IMG/VR virus record: IMGVR_UViG_3300032241_002499
Span: 1 to 23,044 of that record
Length of the DNA: 23,044 nt
Reading direction: 5' to 3' (one strand)
DNA from: a virus
Below the pieces are notes generated by a model. It was not told the origin of the DNA. It did no database searches and saw only the letters and a program-made list of their open reading frames with translations. Shown here one piece after another: positions 5,817 through 14,307 of this stretch. Each line of letters opens with the position of its first letter. Position 1 is the first letter of the stretch. The position numbers and the translations under genes were made by a program.

Positions 5817-7205
5817 TTAACCAACCTTTACAGTATTAGGAGCCTGAACGACACTAGGATTAGTCGAAAGAGCATCATGATGACTTACAAGACGCTGTAC
5901 GATTTCTTCTTGTGTAAGAGAAGAACTCAAAAGATCAGACTGAGCAATTACAGTTCGATACCCATGAGATTCAATGGTTACATCTCCAGTAAGAGGATCA
6001 GTAAAAGTCGTTATGTTAGTAGAGCCAGCAGTCTGTGCAGTTGGGACTGACTCAGGATGTGGTGGATTTACAGAAGCATCACATTTCGTGTAAAGATCTA
6101 AGAACCCAGTTTTCGTTTCATTATCAAAACGATTAAGAGCAAGATTGATCGATTTTAGACGATCATTAAAAATTGCATGAGTTTTAACAATATGAACAAG
6201 ACGGCGAGTTGTAATCAACTCATCAGTGCCGCCATCAAAAAACGTTTTGCGAATAATTTCAGCCCAAGTGCAAAGCTTGGTTGCGAAATCTTCATCAACG
6301 TTACCGAGCTGTTCCATGTTCTTAAGAACGATTTTCTTTTCAACAGAAGCTGAAGGATATTCCTGCTCCATTGTAATACTGAATCGCTCAAGGAATGCTT
6401 CGTTCATCACCTTTGTGCCGACAAAGCGACCATCTTCTGAACCCTTGCCCTTGGTGTTACCAGTGATAAAGATATTGAATCCAGGCGTCGGATGGATGAC
6501 TTCACCTGTTTTCTTGTTGAAGTATGGCTTACCCTCAAGGATCGGCATAAGGCAGAGAATTTTGGTATTATTAAGATCGCCTTCGTCAATCAAAAGTACA
6601 GAACCACGGCGCATCGCAAGAAGAACAGCGCCCTCGCGATTGACAGTGTTACCATCAACCAACTCAGTGCCGCCGATCAGATCGAGCTCATCGGTCTCCT
6701 CGGTCACATTGATTCGAAGCAGTTCGCGCTTGAGTTTGGCGCAAGCTTGCATGATTGACATGGTCTTGCCGTTACCAGAAAGACCAGTAACATAAACAGG
6801 AAAGAAGATTTTAGATGCGATAATTTTTTCGATGTCTGAGTAATTGCCGAACGGCACATAAGTCGGATCTCGATCAGGAACAGAGCATGAAACATCAGCC
6901 TGCATCGACTTAAGTTTCATAGGAGCACTCTCAGTTGTAGTTTCGACGACCATGACTTCTTTCTTATTTATCTTAGGCATTGGCGGCAGTCGCAAAGGCG
7001 AAACGTTCGCGACCATGGCAACAGAATACTTGCCATGAGTAACTTTTCGAGTTTTGTCGCGAAACAAGAAATGGGGAAACGGCAAATTGTTGTTTTCAGT
7101 AAACTCGCGTATTTCGCCCGAAGACAAAACTTCCCGCTGATAAAATTTATTCAGCGACGACAAAAGATCGTTCTGCTGCTCTTCGTTATATGAAACCTTT
7201 GGCAT
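5817..7205 (-). CDS. cobS: CobS-like (MoxR-type) AAA+ ATPase
   Basis: A 462-residue AAA+ protein with Walker A GLSGNGKT (141-148), Walker B VLLIDEGD (203-210), a sensor-1 strand IFITGN ending at N250 and an arginine-finger segment FLERF (R274). The layout is that of the CobS/MoxR group common in T4-like marine phages. In bacteria CobS works with CobT and CobN to insert cobalt into corrin rings. MoxR-type ATPases more broadly act with VWA-domain partners to remodel or activate proteins. Here the partner is the adjacent CobT-like gene. The C-terminal 130 residues after the ATPase core are not recognised. GGGAG lies upstream of the ATG. No CobN subunit is present, so true cobalt chelation is doubtful. 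Confidence 0.85.
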   Translation of the reverse strand: MPKVSYNEEQQNDLLSSLNKFYQREVLSSGEIREFTENNNLPFPHFLFRDKTRKVTHGKYSVAMVANVSPLRLPPMPKINKKEVMVVETTTESAPMKLKSMQADVSCSVPDRDPTYVPFGNYSDIEKIIASKIFFPVYVTGLSGNGKTMSIMQACAKLKRELLRINVTEETDELDLIGGTELVDGNTVNREGAVLLAMRRGSVLLIDEGDLNNTKILCLMPILEGKPYFNKKTGEVIHPTPGFNIFITGNTKGKGSEDGRFVGTKVMNEAFLERFSITMEQEYPSASVEKKIVLKNMEQLGNVDEDFATKLCTWAEIIRKTFFDGGTDELITTRRLVHIVKTHAIFNDRLKSINLALNRFDNETKTGFLDLYTKCDASVNPPHPESVPTAQTAGSTNITTFTDPLTGDVTIESHGYRTVIAQSDLLSSSLTQEEIVQRLVSHHDALSTNPSVVQAPNTVKVG

Positions 7206-7294
7206 AAAATCACTCCCTCATTACAAACTATATTACTATATTACTATAATAGACTTCAAAAGACAATATTAATTAGCTCAACAAAATCAATAAC

Positions 7295-9523
7295 TTATGC
7301 AGCGATGTTCTGGACGAATCGATTCAAGAACATACGCTGGAGTCCACGATTATTCAGAGACTTAGCGAAGGCTCGAGCAATCTGACCTTTTTTGGCTTCT
7401 GCTTCGACTTCGATCTTCTGCTCTTCAATTTTAAGATTAGAATTAAGAACAAAGAAGTATTCAGAAAAGCCAAATTTGTCAGAAGCATAAAATCCCTGAT
7501 CGTTCACTTTTTCCGAAATTGACCTACGCTGTTCTTTTTCGACAACTTTATTAATATACTGAAACTCATAAGGCATAACAGAATTATAAATGTCATGCTT
7601 AGAAGCAATAAAATATCCAGTATATTTCGCACCAGTTACTTTTTGTGCTATTTCAAGCAGCGCACGAGAGCTCGCATAATAGTCAGAACGGTTGCTGTTC
7701 TTGGTTTTATTTTCAATTCGCGCACGAATTTTGGTTTCTTTGTGTTGAACAAAAACAGTATCTTTCGGATTAAAGAAATGTTCTTGCAATTTTCCAGCAT
7801 AATTATATCGAGTAACACCATATGATGGTGCGCCGCAGCCATCAGTTAGAAAAATGCTATTCACACGATCAAGTTTATGATTTTTCTTGAAAGAAGAAAC
7901 CAAATCAATAGAAGCAATTATAGCTTCATCAAGAGGAGTTCCGTAAAGCGTCTCGGTATACGGGAGAAGATGTTGTAGCCAATAATTCCGATGAGCTGCA
8001 CCAACGTGAAGCATGTTCTTTATGCTTTCGCGATACACATTAGTTGTCATCGAAGAACTCAAATATTGTTTGATGTGGAAACCCTCATCAGCGGTCGAAA
8101 GATCATTTTCTTTCAATTCGCAATATTTGTGAGAATCGCTCGTGGTCTTGTATTGTTGTACTGAATGGTGGTTAGAAAATCCATAAACTTCAAACGGAAT
8201 ATTAATTTTTTTACAGAACATTGTAAGAACAATAGCCTGTTCGAAAGTTTTTTCGATAATAGCTTTCATCGAACCAGAAAGGTCGATGAACATTACCAGA
8301 CCATGATTTTGGCCATACGGCACATTCATCACACGCTGAAATAAATCCTGATCTAGATTGTATCGAGCAAGTTTCTTAGGATTAATTTTACCAGACTTCG
8401 CAGTCTTGGCGCGAGCCAACTGTGAAGCATTCTTGCGCATTTCAAATTCCTTGATCATGTAATTGATCATAGGAGTAGAACGCTTGATCAAATCTGTATA
8501 CCGTGCGTCATACAGATCCATGAAATCTTTATATTCTATTTTAGATTTCGCGATCGCGATCGCCTGAGAGATTTTGTAATGTACTTTTGTGTGACTAATG
8601 AAATACTTGTCATTATACTCAGGAATATTCGCGATTAGAATTTCACCCTCAGTATTTTCAACAAGCTTGTTTTCGTTAATACGCTGAGCGCGATCAGTTA
8701 TAGAACTGACGTCATCTTGATCTTCTGGCTCTTCTTCCGAAGCGTCAGATCCATAAGTATCATTAGATTCTTCCGAATCAGAATCGGAATCAGAATTTTC
8801 ATCTGACTCGTTCGAGTCGACGTCACCGTCGTCACCATTTTCGCCTTTTTCTGAATCTTCAGAATTTTCTGATTCATCATCATAATCAGAATCATCAGAA
8901 TCGTTACTGACGGGAAACCCGTCCATATTCTCAGGTTCATCATTGTCTTGATCAGGATTATTTTTTTTATCTTCTAAGGCTTTAGCGTAAAGTTCGCGAG
9001 CGATAACTTCGACGTCGTCCCAAGTATTAGCAACTTGCAAACGATCAACGTATTTCAGTTCTTCCTGAGTAAAAGGAACGCGAACGTGTGCGCCGAGTTT
9101 GAAGAAAATATTGATACGATCGATGAGACGCAGCTTGCTGACATCAAGACCATTCAGACCAAAGAAATCTTCTTCGTGGAGTTTCTTGTAAGCAAGAGCA
9201 AACGAACGACGCAGACCAGGAAACTTGTCCTTCATCTTGCGCTCGATGCGAGCGTCCTCGCAGACGTTCAAATAAGATTTGAGAGCAGAATTTTCAGAAA
9301 TGGCATCATGCCAACCCTGCTTCGGGGTGTTAAGAGCATGACCGACTTCATGACCCATGAGAAGATCATAAATGACGCCATCCATTTCTTTCCAGAAAGG
9401 AAGAATAATGGAACGAGAATTTAAATCGAAATATGCTGTCTTAACCTTACGGTGTACAATGTTAAGATTTTCTTCTGCGAGCAATTTCGCAAGTACAGAT
9501 TTCGATTCAAATAATTGAGTCAT
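7295..9523 (-). CDS. cobT: CobT-like protein: HExxH metallopeptidase-like domain plus VWA domain
   Basis: A 742-residue protein in three parts. The N-terminal part has GHEVGHAL (57-64), a zinc-binding HExxH motif (H58, E59, H62), with a later CEDARIE segment (88-94) that could give the third ligand. Residues about 189-275 are an Asp/Glu/Ser-rich linker. The C-terminal part is a von Willebrand A domain with the MIDAS motif DLSGS (414-418), GTPLDEA (528-534) and FLTDG (558-562). This architecture matches phage CobT-like proteins and pairs with the AAA+ ATPase 89 bp downstream, as MoxR and VWA proteins usually do. The ATPase probably remodels a substrate recruited by the VWA domain. Peptidase activity is possible because the zinc motif is intact. 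The substrate is unknown. Confidence 0.85.
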   Translation of the reverse strand: MTQLFESKSVLAKLLAEENLNIVHRKVKTAYFDLNSRSIILPFWKEMDGVIYDLLMGHEVGHALNTPKQGWHDAISENSALKSYLNVCEDARIERKMKDKFPGLRRSFALAYKKLHEEDFFGLNGLDVSKLRLIDRINIFFKLGAHVRVPFTQEELKYVDRLQVANTWDDVEVIARELYAKALEDKKNNPDQDNDEPENMDGFPVSNDSDDSDYDDESENSEDSEKGENGDDGDVDSNESDENSDSDSDSEESNDTYGSDASEEEPEDQDDVSSITDRAQRINENKLVENTEGEILIANIPEYNDKYFISHTKVHYKISQAIAIAKSKIEYKDFMDLYDARYTDLIKRSTPMINYMIKEFEMRKNASQLARAKTAKSGKINPKKLARYNLDQDLFQRVMNVPYGQNHGLVMFIDLSGSMKAIIEKTFEQAIVLTMFCKKINIPFEVYGFSNHHSVQQYKTTSDSHKYCELKENDLSTADEGFHIKQYLSSSMTTNVYRESIKNMLHVGAAHRNYWLQHLLPYTETLYGTPLDEAIIASIDLVSSFKKNHKLDRVNSIFLTDGCGAPSYGVTRYNYAGKLQEHFFNPKDTVFVQHKETKIRARIENKTKNSNRSDYYASSRALLEIAQKVTGAKYTGYFIASKHDIYNSVMPYEFQYINKVVEKEQRRSISEKVNDQGFYASDKFGFSEYFFVLNSNLKIEEQKIEVEAEAKKGQIARAFAKSLNNRGLQRMFLNRFVQNIAA

Positions 9524-9552
9524 TTACGTTTACCTCTTTAATCTTTAATACC

Positions 9553-9581
9553 ATTATACTGTAATAAAGAAATAAAAGCAA
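9553..9581 (-). promoter_or_regulatory. promoter for the CobT-like/CobS-like unit
   Basis: On the minus strand, TTGCTT (9581-9576) is followed after 17 bases by TATAAT (9558-9553), 30 bases upstream of the ATG at 9523. The TTGCTT box also matches the core of the T4 MotA box. It shares this architecture with the promoter of the dioxygenase operon, which suggests a common early or middle class. Confidence 0.6.
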
Positions 9582-9620
9582 CGTAAATAACTCAAATTAA
9601 ATCAATAACTTACGATCACC

Positions 9621-10295
9621 CTACCCAACATTATACTCGAATACTGCTGGAGTTTCCTTTTTTGGAGCTTCTGTTATCTTTTGTATTTTATTAGAAAGCT
9701 TTTCTGATTTTTCTTTTAATTGATTGAGGTCTTCGTATGCTTTCTTAAGTTTATTTACTTTCTTCAAGTTAATCTTAACTTTCTCTTTGGCTCTTTCTAG
9801 AACTAGTCTACTGACTTTACTTGTGTAACAAATTCCATCTAAGTGGTCCAACTCATGCTGAAAGATTCTGGCAGTAAGTCCATCGAACCGTTCTTCCTTG
9901 GTGACGCCATTCATGTCGGTATATCGAACATTAATGCTGGCTGCTCTCGGAATCTTCAGATATAATCCTGGAAATGAGATACAACCTTCTTCAATGATTT
10001 CTTCTCCGCTTCTTTCTAAGATTTCTGGATTGAAACAAGCAAATCCGACTTTCTCAGCTCCCATAACAAATACGCGATAAGGAAGTCCGACTTGATTTGC
10101 TGCTAGACCAACGCCACGATACTTAACCATAGTTTCAATTAATGAAACGGCAAGTTCTCTAGGATTAACTGGAGGCTTACTGAAATTAAATGGTTCTAAT
10201 TTTTGTTTTAGAATATCTGAGTTTGGATCTACACGTTTGTATAAAACATACTCATATGTTTCGCCATTAACAACTTTAAATTTTTTCTCGCTCAT
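9621..10295 (-). CDS. def: peptide deformylase with C-terminal coiled-coil extension
   Basis: Removes the formyl group from N-terminal formyl-methionine of new proteins. All three family motifs are intact: GVGLAANQVG (61-70), EGCIS (103-107) with the metal-binding C105, and QHELDH (146-151) with H147, H151 and catalytic E148. Marine phages often carry this gene, apparently to maintain processing of newly made proteins during infection. Known phage deformylases are usually short and lack the bacterial C-terminal helix. This one instead has about 60 extra residues (165-224), lysine/glutamate-rich and predicted coiled coil. The start overlaps the SLOG gene stop as TAATG, with AGGA 7 bases upstream. 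It is the last gene of the gp46/47 operon. Confidence 0.93.
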   Translation of the reverse strand: MSEKKFKVVNGETYEYVLYKRVDPNSDILKQKLEPFNFSKPPVNPRELAVSLIETMVKYRGVGLAANQVGLPYRVFVMGAEKVGFACFNPEILERSGEEIIEEGCISFPGLYLKIPRAASINVRYTDMNGVTKEERFDGLTARIFQHELDHLDGICYTSKVSRLVLERAKEKVKINLKKVNKLKKAYEDLNQLKEKSEKLSNKIQKITEAPKKETPAVFEYNVG

Positions 10296-10636
10296 TATAC
10301 CATCCTCACTTCAACACCTTGTTCTTTAGTAATTCTAGTCATGTGGGCTGTGCCACGACCACCTTTAAACGATAATAACAAATCAAGACCATGATCTAAC
10401 ATTCTTTTATTACGAATTGGTCCAGCAGATCTACCGTATGCTTCCCAGTTAGCGTGATAAACGAAAACAGGAACTTTTCTTTCAGTTGCCCACTTACGAG
10501 CAAAGTTATCAACACCTGTAGCGTCACCAACAATTATATTGATGTTAGCATTTGTGTGGTAGATATTATCTAATACTTGCCATACGTGGGCTTCATCTTT
10601 ATAGTCACGTCCACCAGTGACTCCTACATTAAACAT
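10295..10636 (-). CDS. SLOG-fold protein of the YspA/DUF2493 type
   Basis: A 113-residue single-domain protein. It starts with FNVGVTGGRDY, a strand followed by the GGRDY nucleotide-binding turn. It continues with INIIVGDATGVDNFARKWA, where GDATGVD is the second conserved loop, and GRSAGPIRNKRML, the third. This is the pattern of the YspA/YpsA-related SLOG family, thought to bind nucleotides or nucleotide-derived signals such as ADP-ribose-type ligands. Phages frequently carry it, with no fixed role. It is joined to gp46 upstream and to deformylase downstream by TAATG stop/start overlaps, so it is translated with them. The ligand is unknown. Confidence 0.8.
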   Translation of the reverse strand: MFNVGVTGGRDYKDEAHVWQVLDNIYHTNANINIIVGDATGVDNFARKWATERKVPVFVYHANWEAYGRSAGPIRNKRMLDHGLDLLLSFKGGRGTAHMTRITKEQGVEVRMV

Positions 10637-12339
10637 TAAACCATTCTCGAGAAATTCTTTACCTTTTCAAATTTAATTACGTTTTTAAATTTATCCATGA
10701 GAATGTCTCCTTTATGAGAAATTACGAACACGTTAGTATCTGTTAATGTGTCAATAAGTTTCATAAACTCTTCAGTTCCACTATTATCTAACGAACTGTC
10801 GAATACTTCATCTAATATCAACAAATTAGTATTCATGCTGCTCTTCATTTTCGCAACAGCACGCCAAGTAAATAGCAAGGCAAGATCAATTCTTAATTTC
10901 TCGCCCTCTGAAAAGTTCTGATAACTAAAGTCATCACGATGACGCGACTTAATTGTTTCTTTGAACTCTTCATTAATTTCAAAATTAACAAAAAAGTCCA
11001 TAGCCGCTAGATATTTATTGATCAGTTTATTAATCACAGGTAAATACTGTTTAACGATTTTAGCTTTAATTCCAGAGTCTTTTAATAAAGTAGCAGCAAC
11101 ATCAATATAACTTTTGTCGTCAGTTAGCTTTTTTCTTTCTTCATTTAATTCTTGAAGTTTATCGACCAACTCTTTTGATACGTTCATCATGTCTTCGCTA
11201 AGAACTTTTTTGCCCTTAAGATCTTCTATCTCTTTACTGAGTTTTTTGATGTACTTGTTTATCTGGGCGACCGAAGCGTTGATTCGAGTAACTTCGTTAT
11301 TATGAGTGTTGATTTTTTTCTGCACTTCACTTATTTGAATTAGCCTTTGGCTGACTTTGTTATATTCTTCTTGTAGTTTGTTTATGCCGTCAGTTAACTC
11401 TGTAATCTTATGATTACACTGATCAACTTTTTTATCTTTATTATTAATTTTCTGGTCACAAGTAGGACAGGTGCTATTCTTGGTATAGAACTCAATATCT
11501 TTTTCAGCTTTAGAAATATTCTGTTCAATCTTTGCCTCAAGCTGATTGAGTTTTTTTTGTTTCTGCTTCAGAGTGTCTTCATCAGTAATTGTTTTAATCA
11601 AAGCATCAATGTGTCTTTGAACCAAGCCAACATCTTTCGTTAGTTTTTCAACTTGTAGAACGTGTTCATCGTGATCTTTTTGTTTTGCTTCGATCTGTTC
11701 ATTGTTATTTTTCTGAGCGTCTTCAATAAACTTCTTTTGCATTTCAATCTTAGAGAGAGTGCTTTCTATTTCTGACTTTAATTCAATAGCCTTTTCTTTG
11801 ATTGTGGTCGCCCTCTCTTTAACGATCAAGTTCATTGAAGAGAAAACATTAATGTCTAACAAGTCTTCAATAATAGTTCTACGATCTGCGGCTGAAAGTT
11901 GCATGAACGGGACAAAAGAAGAAGAACCAAGTATAACGATCTGAGTGAATGCTTTGTAGTTAAATTTTAAAATTTGGCTTTCTAGAATTTGTTGATAATC
12001 TTTGCTGGCAGCTTCTTGATTTAACATTTCACCGTCGCACCAGATTTCAAAAATATTCGGCTTAATGCCTCTAATGATCTTATAGTGTTTCTGACTAATA
12101 TTAAAAACCACTTCGACGACACAATCTTTGTTATTGATTGAGTTGACTAGAGTCGGTTTATTGATTCCACGAAATGGTTTACCGAACAAGGCAAAGGTCA
12201 ATGCATCAAGCATTGACGATTTACCTGCGCCATTTGTTCCAACAATAAGTGTGCTCGAAGAATTATCTAACTGTATTTCTGTGAAGGAATTACCAGTAGA
12301 TAGAAAATTCTTCCATTTAAGTTTTCTGAATGTGATCAT
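10636..12339 (-). CDS. 46: recombination nuclease ATPase subunit (T4 gp46, Rad50/SbcC-like)
   Basis: The SMC-like ATPase partner of gp47. Together they process DNA ends for recombination-dependent replication and host DNA breakdown. Walker A GTNGAGKS lies at 34-41. A long coiled coil spans about 165-420 and carries a zinc-hook CPTC at 291-294. The C-terminal part has the ABC signature FSEGEKLRIDLA and Walker B LLILDEVFD. The 567 residues match T4 gp46 (560). Its start overlaps the gp47 stop as ATGA, so the two subunits are made together. Confidence 0.96.
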   Translation of the reverse strand: MITFRKLKWKNFLSTGNSFTEIQLDNSSSTLIVGTNGAGKSSMLDALTFALFGKPFRGINKPTLVNSINNKDCVVEVVFNISQKHYKIIRGIKPNIFEIWCDGEMLNQEAASKDYQQILESQILKFNYKAFTQIVILGSSSFVPFMQLSAADRRTIIEDLLDINVFSSMNLIVKERATTIKEKAIELKSEIESTLSKIEMQKKFIEDAQKNNNEQIEAKQKDHDEHVLQVEKLTKDVGLVQRHIDALIKTITDEDTLKQKQKKLNQLEAKIEQNISKAEKDIEFYTKNSTCPTCDQKINNKDKKVDQCNHKITELTDGINKLQEEYNKVSQRLIQISEVQKKINTHNNEVTRINASVAQINKYIKKLSKEIEDLKGKKVLSEDMMNVSKELVDKLQELNEERKKLTDDKSYIDVAATLLKDSGIKAKIVKQYLPVINKLINKYLAAMDFFVNFEINEEFKETIKSRHRDDFSYQNFSEGEKLRIDLALLFTWRAVAKMKSSMNTNLLILDEVFDSSLDNSGTEEFMKLIDTLTDTNVFVISHKGDILMDKFKNVIKFEKVKNFSRMV

Positions 12340-13403
12340 TTTATTTCTAAAGCCTGAGCCTCAACATATATTTCGCGCATTACATTTTTAAGTTTAGTTT
12401 TGTCTAAACTAACTTCTAACGATTCAATTACTTTATCAAGTATTGTAACTGTGTCATCTGATTGATCGACGATATCATCGTCAGATATTTCTGAATAGTC
12501 TGTAAAATCTTCAACGATAGAAACGTCAACTGGGGATGTTTTATATAAACTGTCAAGAAACATATCATACAAAACTAGATTTGTTTTATTCGCAACAACA
12601 ACTTTGACCATCGTATTTTTATATTGGCTGAAGTCTTTTGTTGTTACAGACTCAAGCGTTTCTTCTTTATCGTCATATATGATTTTATGGAACATTCTGA
12701 ATGGATTTTCAATAAACTCCATTTCACGAGTCTCGGTATCAAAAATATGAAATCCGCGCTTATCATTATAGTCAGCCCAAGTCATCTCTCCTGGAGTTCC
12801 GACATAATATATGTGTCCGTTATAGCTTCTATGGTGAAAGTGGCCACTAAGAACTAGATCATACTTCTTCAGCGTTTCATCATTCATACCTTCATAACAT
12901 ATATTACCACGATCCATCTCATAACCAGCAAGTTCAAAGTGACCAAAACAGAGCTGAGAATTACTCTTGTTTATGAACTCTAATATTTGCGTTTCATTCT
13001 CTGCGCAAATCCAAGGAATAATGTCAACATCAACGCCATCGAATGTAACTGTTTCTGGTTTATCGTAAATTTTAATATTTTTATATTCGTTTAGAAGTAG
13101 CTGCGGAGAATTAACTTCTAGTGTATTTTTATAGGCAATGTCATGGTTGCCTAATAGAGTATGAAATTCTATGTTCTTGTCACGAAGAACATCAAAGAAA
13201 TATTTACGACTCAGAGCGAGCGTCTGAAAACCGATAAATTTTCTACGATCGAAAAGATCTCCCATCTGAAACACAACATTAATGTTGTTCTGTTCTAGAT
13301 ATGGAAAGAATGTTTCTAGGTAGAATTTTCTATAGAGATTATGAAATGGAACGGAGTCACCTCTCATCCCATGGTGAGTATCACCCAAAATAGCAATCTT
13401 CAA
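12336..13403 (-). CDS. 47: recombination nuclease subunit (T4 gp47, Mre11/SbcD-like), TTG start
   Basis: A metallophosphoesterase nuclease that acts with gp46. Family motifs in order are ILGDTHHG (D8, H10), FQMGDLFDRR, LLGNHD, and SGHFHHRSY near 210-220. The 355 residues compare with 339 in T4. The start codon is TTG at 13403-13401. The protein sequence KIAILGDTHHG begins directly after it, exactly where T4 gp47 begins. GGAG lies 7 bases upstream, and there is no in-frame ATG in a better place. It is followed by gp46 with an ATGA overlap and preceded by a 36-bp gap. Confidence 0.95.
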   Translation of the reverse strand: MKIAILGDTHHGMRGDSVPFHNLYRKFYLETFFPYLEQNNINVVFQMGDLFDRRKFIGFQTLALSRKYFFDVLRDKNIEFHTLLGNHDIAYKNTLEVNSPQLLLNEYKNIKIYDKPETVTFDGVDVDIIPWICAENETQILEFINKSNSQLCFGHFELAGYEMDRGNICYEGMNDETLKKYDLVLSGHFHHRSYNGHIYYVGTPGEMTWADYNDKRGFHIFDTETREMEFIENPFRMFHKIIYDDKEETLESVTTKDFSQYKNTMVKVVVANKTNLVLYDMFLDSLYKTSPVDVSIVEDFTDYSEISDDDIVDQSDDTVTILDKVIESLEVSLDKTKLKNVMREIYVEAQALEIK

Positions 13404-13439
13404 CGTTGAACTCCAATAATTGGATTCATCAATTATAAC

Positions 13440-13688
13440 TTATTTTTTTGTAATAGCCAAAATTTTATTTAATTGTTTCTCGACAACTTCTTTACGATTT
13501 GGCCATTTTATCATTACCTTTTCAGGATCTCTCATTAAATTCTGCATGAACGGAACTATAATAGCTTCCACTGCAGCTAATTTTTGAGCATAGGTTTTTT
13601 CAGTTGTTGAAACAGCTGTATTGATTTTTTCATCAATTTCACTTTCATCATGAAAAGAAAATCCAAAATCTTCTACTTGATTAATCAT
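13440..13688 (-). CDS. small conserved phage protein of unknown function between gp55 and gp47
   Basis: An 82-residue protein, not recognised by function. It begins with an acidic segment (VEDFGFSFHDESEIDEK). A helical stretch follows (about 20-55) that could form a coiled coil, and the C-terminus is basic (KEVVEKQLNKILAITKK). Proteins with a similar DFGF opening occur at this place in marine T4-like phages, as far as I recall. The start overlaps the gp55 stop by 8 bases and has a GAGG ribosome binding site inside the gp55 end, so it is part of the operon. Confidence 0.75.
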   Translation of the reverse strand: MINQVEDFGFSFHDESEIDEKINTAVSTTEKTYAQKLAAVEAIIVPFMQNLMRDPEKVMIKWPNRKEVVEKQLNKILAITKK

Positions 13689-14247
13689 TTGTTACTACCT
13701 CATCGTCATCTATTAAAAGTTCTAACGATTTCTTTGTTTTACGTTTCTTCTTGAGTTTTGCTTTTTCGTAGTTATCTATAAACTCTGAGATATTATCATA
13801 TTGCTCATACTGTCTATAATTACTTCCAGCTTCTTCCAGCTCAAATTGCTCATATTCATTAAGCACACCAATTTGCTCAGTTGACTTATACTTAACATAA
13901 AGCTGTTTCTTTTCTTTATGTATGCGACGAATGAAAGCATAATAGATAATTTGTGTGAAATATGCGAATGGATTTTTGGATTTCTTTGGATCAAAATTAT
14001 CAAAATACATTACACAGTTTTCAATCGCATCAGCAATCATTTCATCTCTAAAAGAATATGAAAGAAAATTAGGCTTGTGTGAAAGATTTTCAGCAATAAG
14101 CATTAAACATTTTCCGATGTAATCAGGAATTTTTGGTTTTTCTGTTTTATTACGTTTGGCTTTCCTACAGTCCTTTTTGTATTGTTCGATTGTTTTCAAT
14201 AAATCAGCATTATTTACATAATGTGTTCGCTTTTTTGTTTCTACCAT
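13681..14247 (-). CDS. 55: late transcription sigma factor (T4 gp55-like)
   Basis: A minimal sigma factor that directs host RNA polymerase to TATAAATA late promoters, working with gp33 and the gp45 clamp. The segment NCVMYFDNFDPKKSK and then NPFAYFTQIIYYAFIRRIHK is the conserved sigma region-2-like core of gp55. The 188 residues match T4's 185. The C-terminus is lysine-rich and then acidic, fitting the clamp-binding tail, though the exact motif is not clear. The clamp is encoded in this window, and a TATAAATA site sits before gp22. Confidence 0.93.
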   Translation of the reverse strand: MVETKKRTHYVNNADLLKTIEQYKKDCRKAKRNKTEKPKIPDYIGKCLMLIAENLSHKPNFLSYSFRDEMIADAIENCVMYFDNFDPKKSKNPFAYFTQIIYYAFIRRIHKEKKQLYVKYKSTEQIGVLNEYEQFELEEAGSNYRQYEQYDNISEFIDNYEKAKLKKKRKTKKSLELLIDDDEVVTND

Positions 14248-14307
14248 AATAATTTGCCTTTAAAATCTTAACTCGGTATAATCAGTGTGTCGCGTATGAA
14301 GTGATAC

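Noticed and set aside
6226-6795. Open frame of 189 codons on the plus strand
   Set aside because: It is fully antisense to the AAA+ core of the CobS-like gene. Its Ser/Arg/Pro-rich translation matches no family, and no plus-strand genes exist elsewhere in the window.
7227-7248. Short tandem repeat of TATAGTAA (nearly three copies) upstream of the CobS-like gene
   Set aside because: It offers several -10-like TATAGT hexamers, but no -35 element sits at a proper distance. It is too short to call a repeat locus or a promoter.
8690-8945. Repetitive-looking GAA/TCA-rich stretch
   Set aside because: It is simply the coding sequence of the Asp/Glu/Ser-rich linker of the CobT-like protein, not a non-coding repeat.
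5817-9523. A genuine cobalamin-synthesis operon
   Set aside because: Only CobS-like and CobT-like genes are present, with no CobN or other corrin enzymes. The HExxH and VWA features suggest another role.
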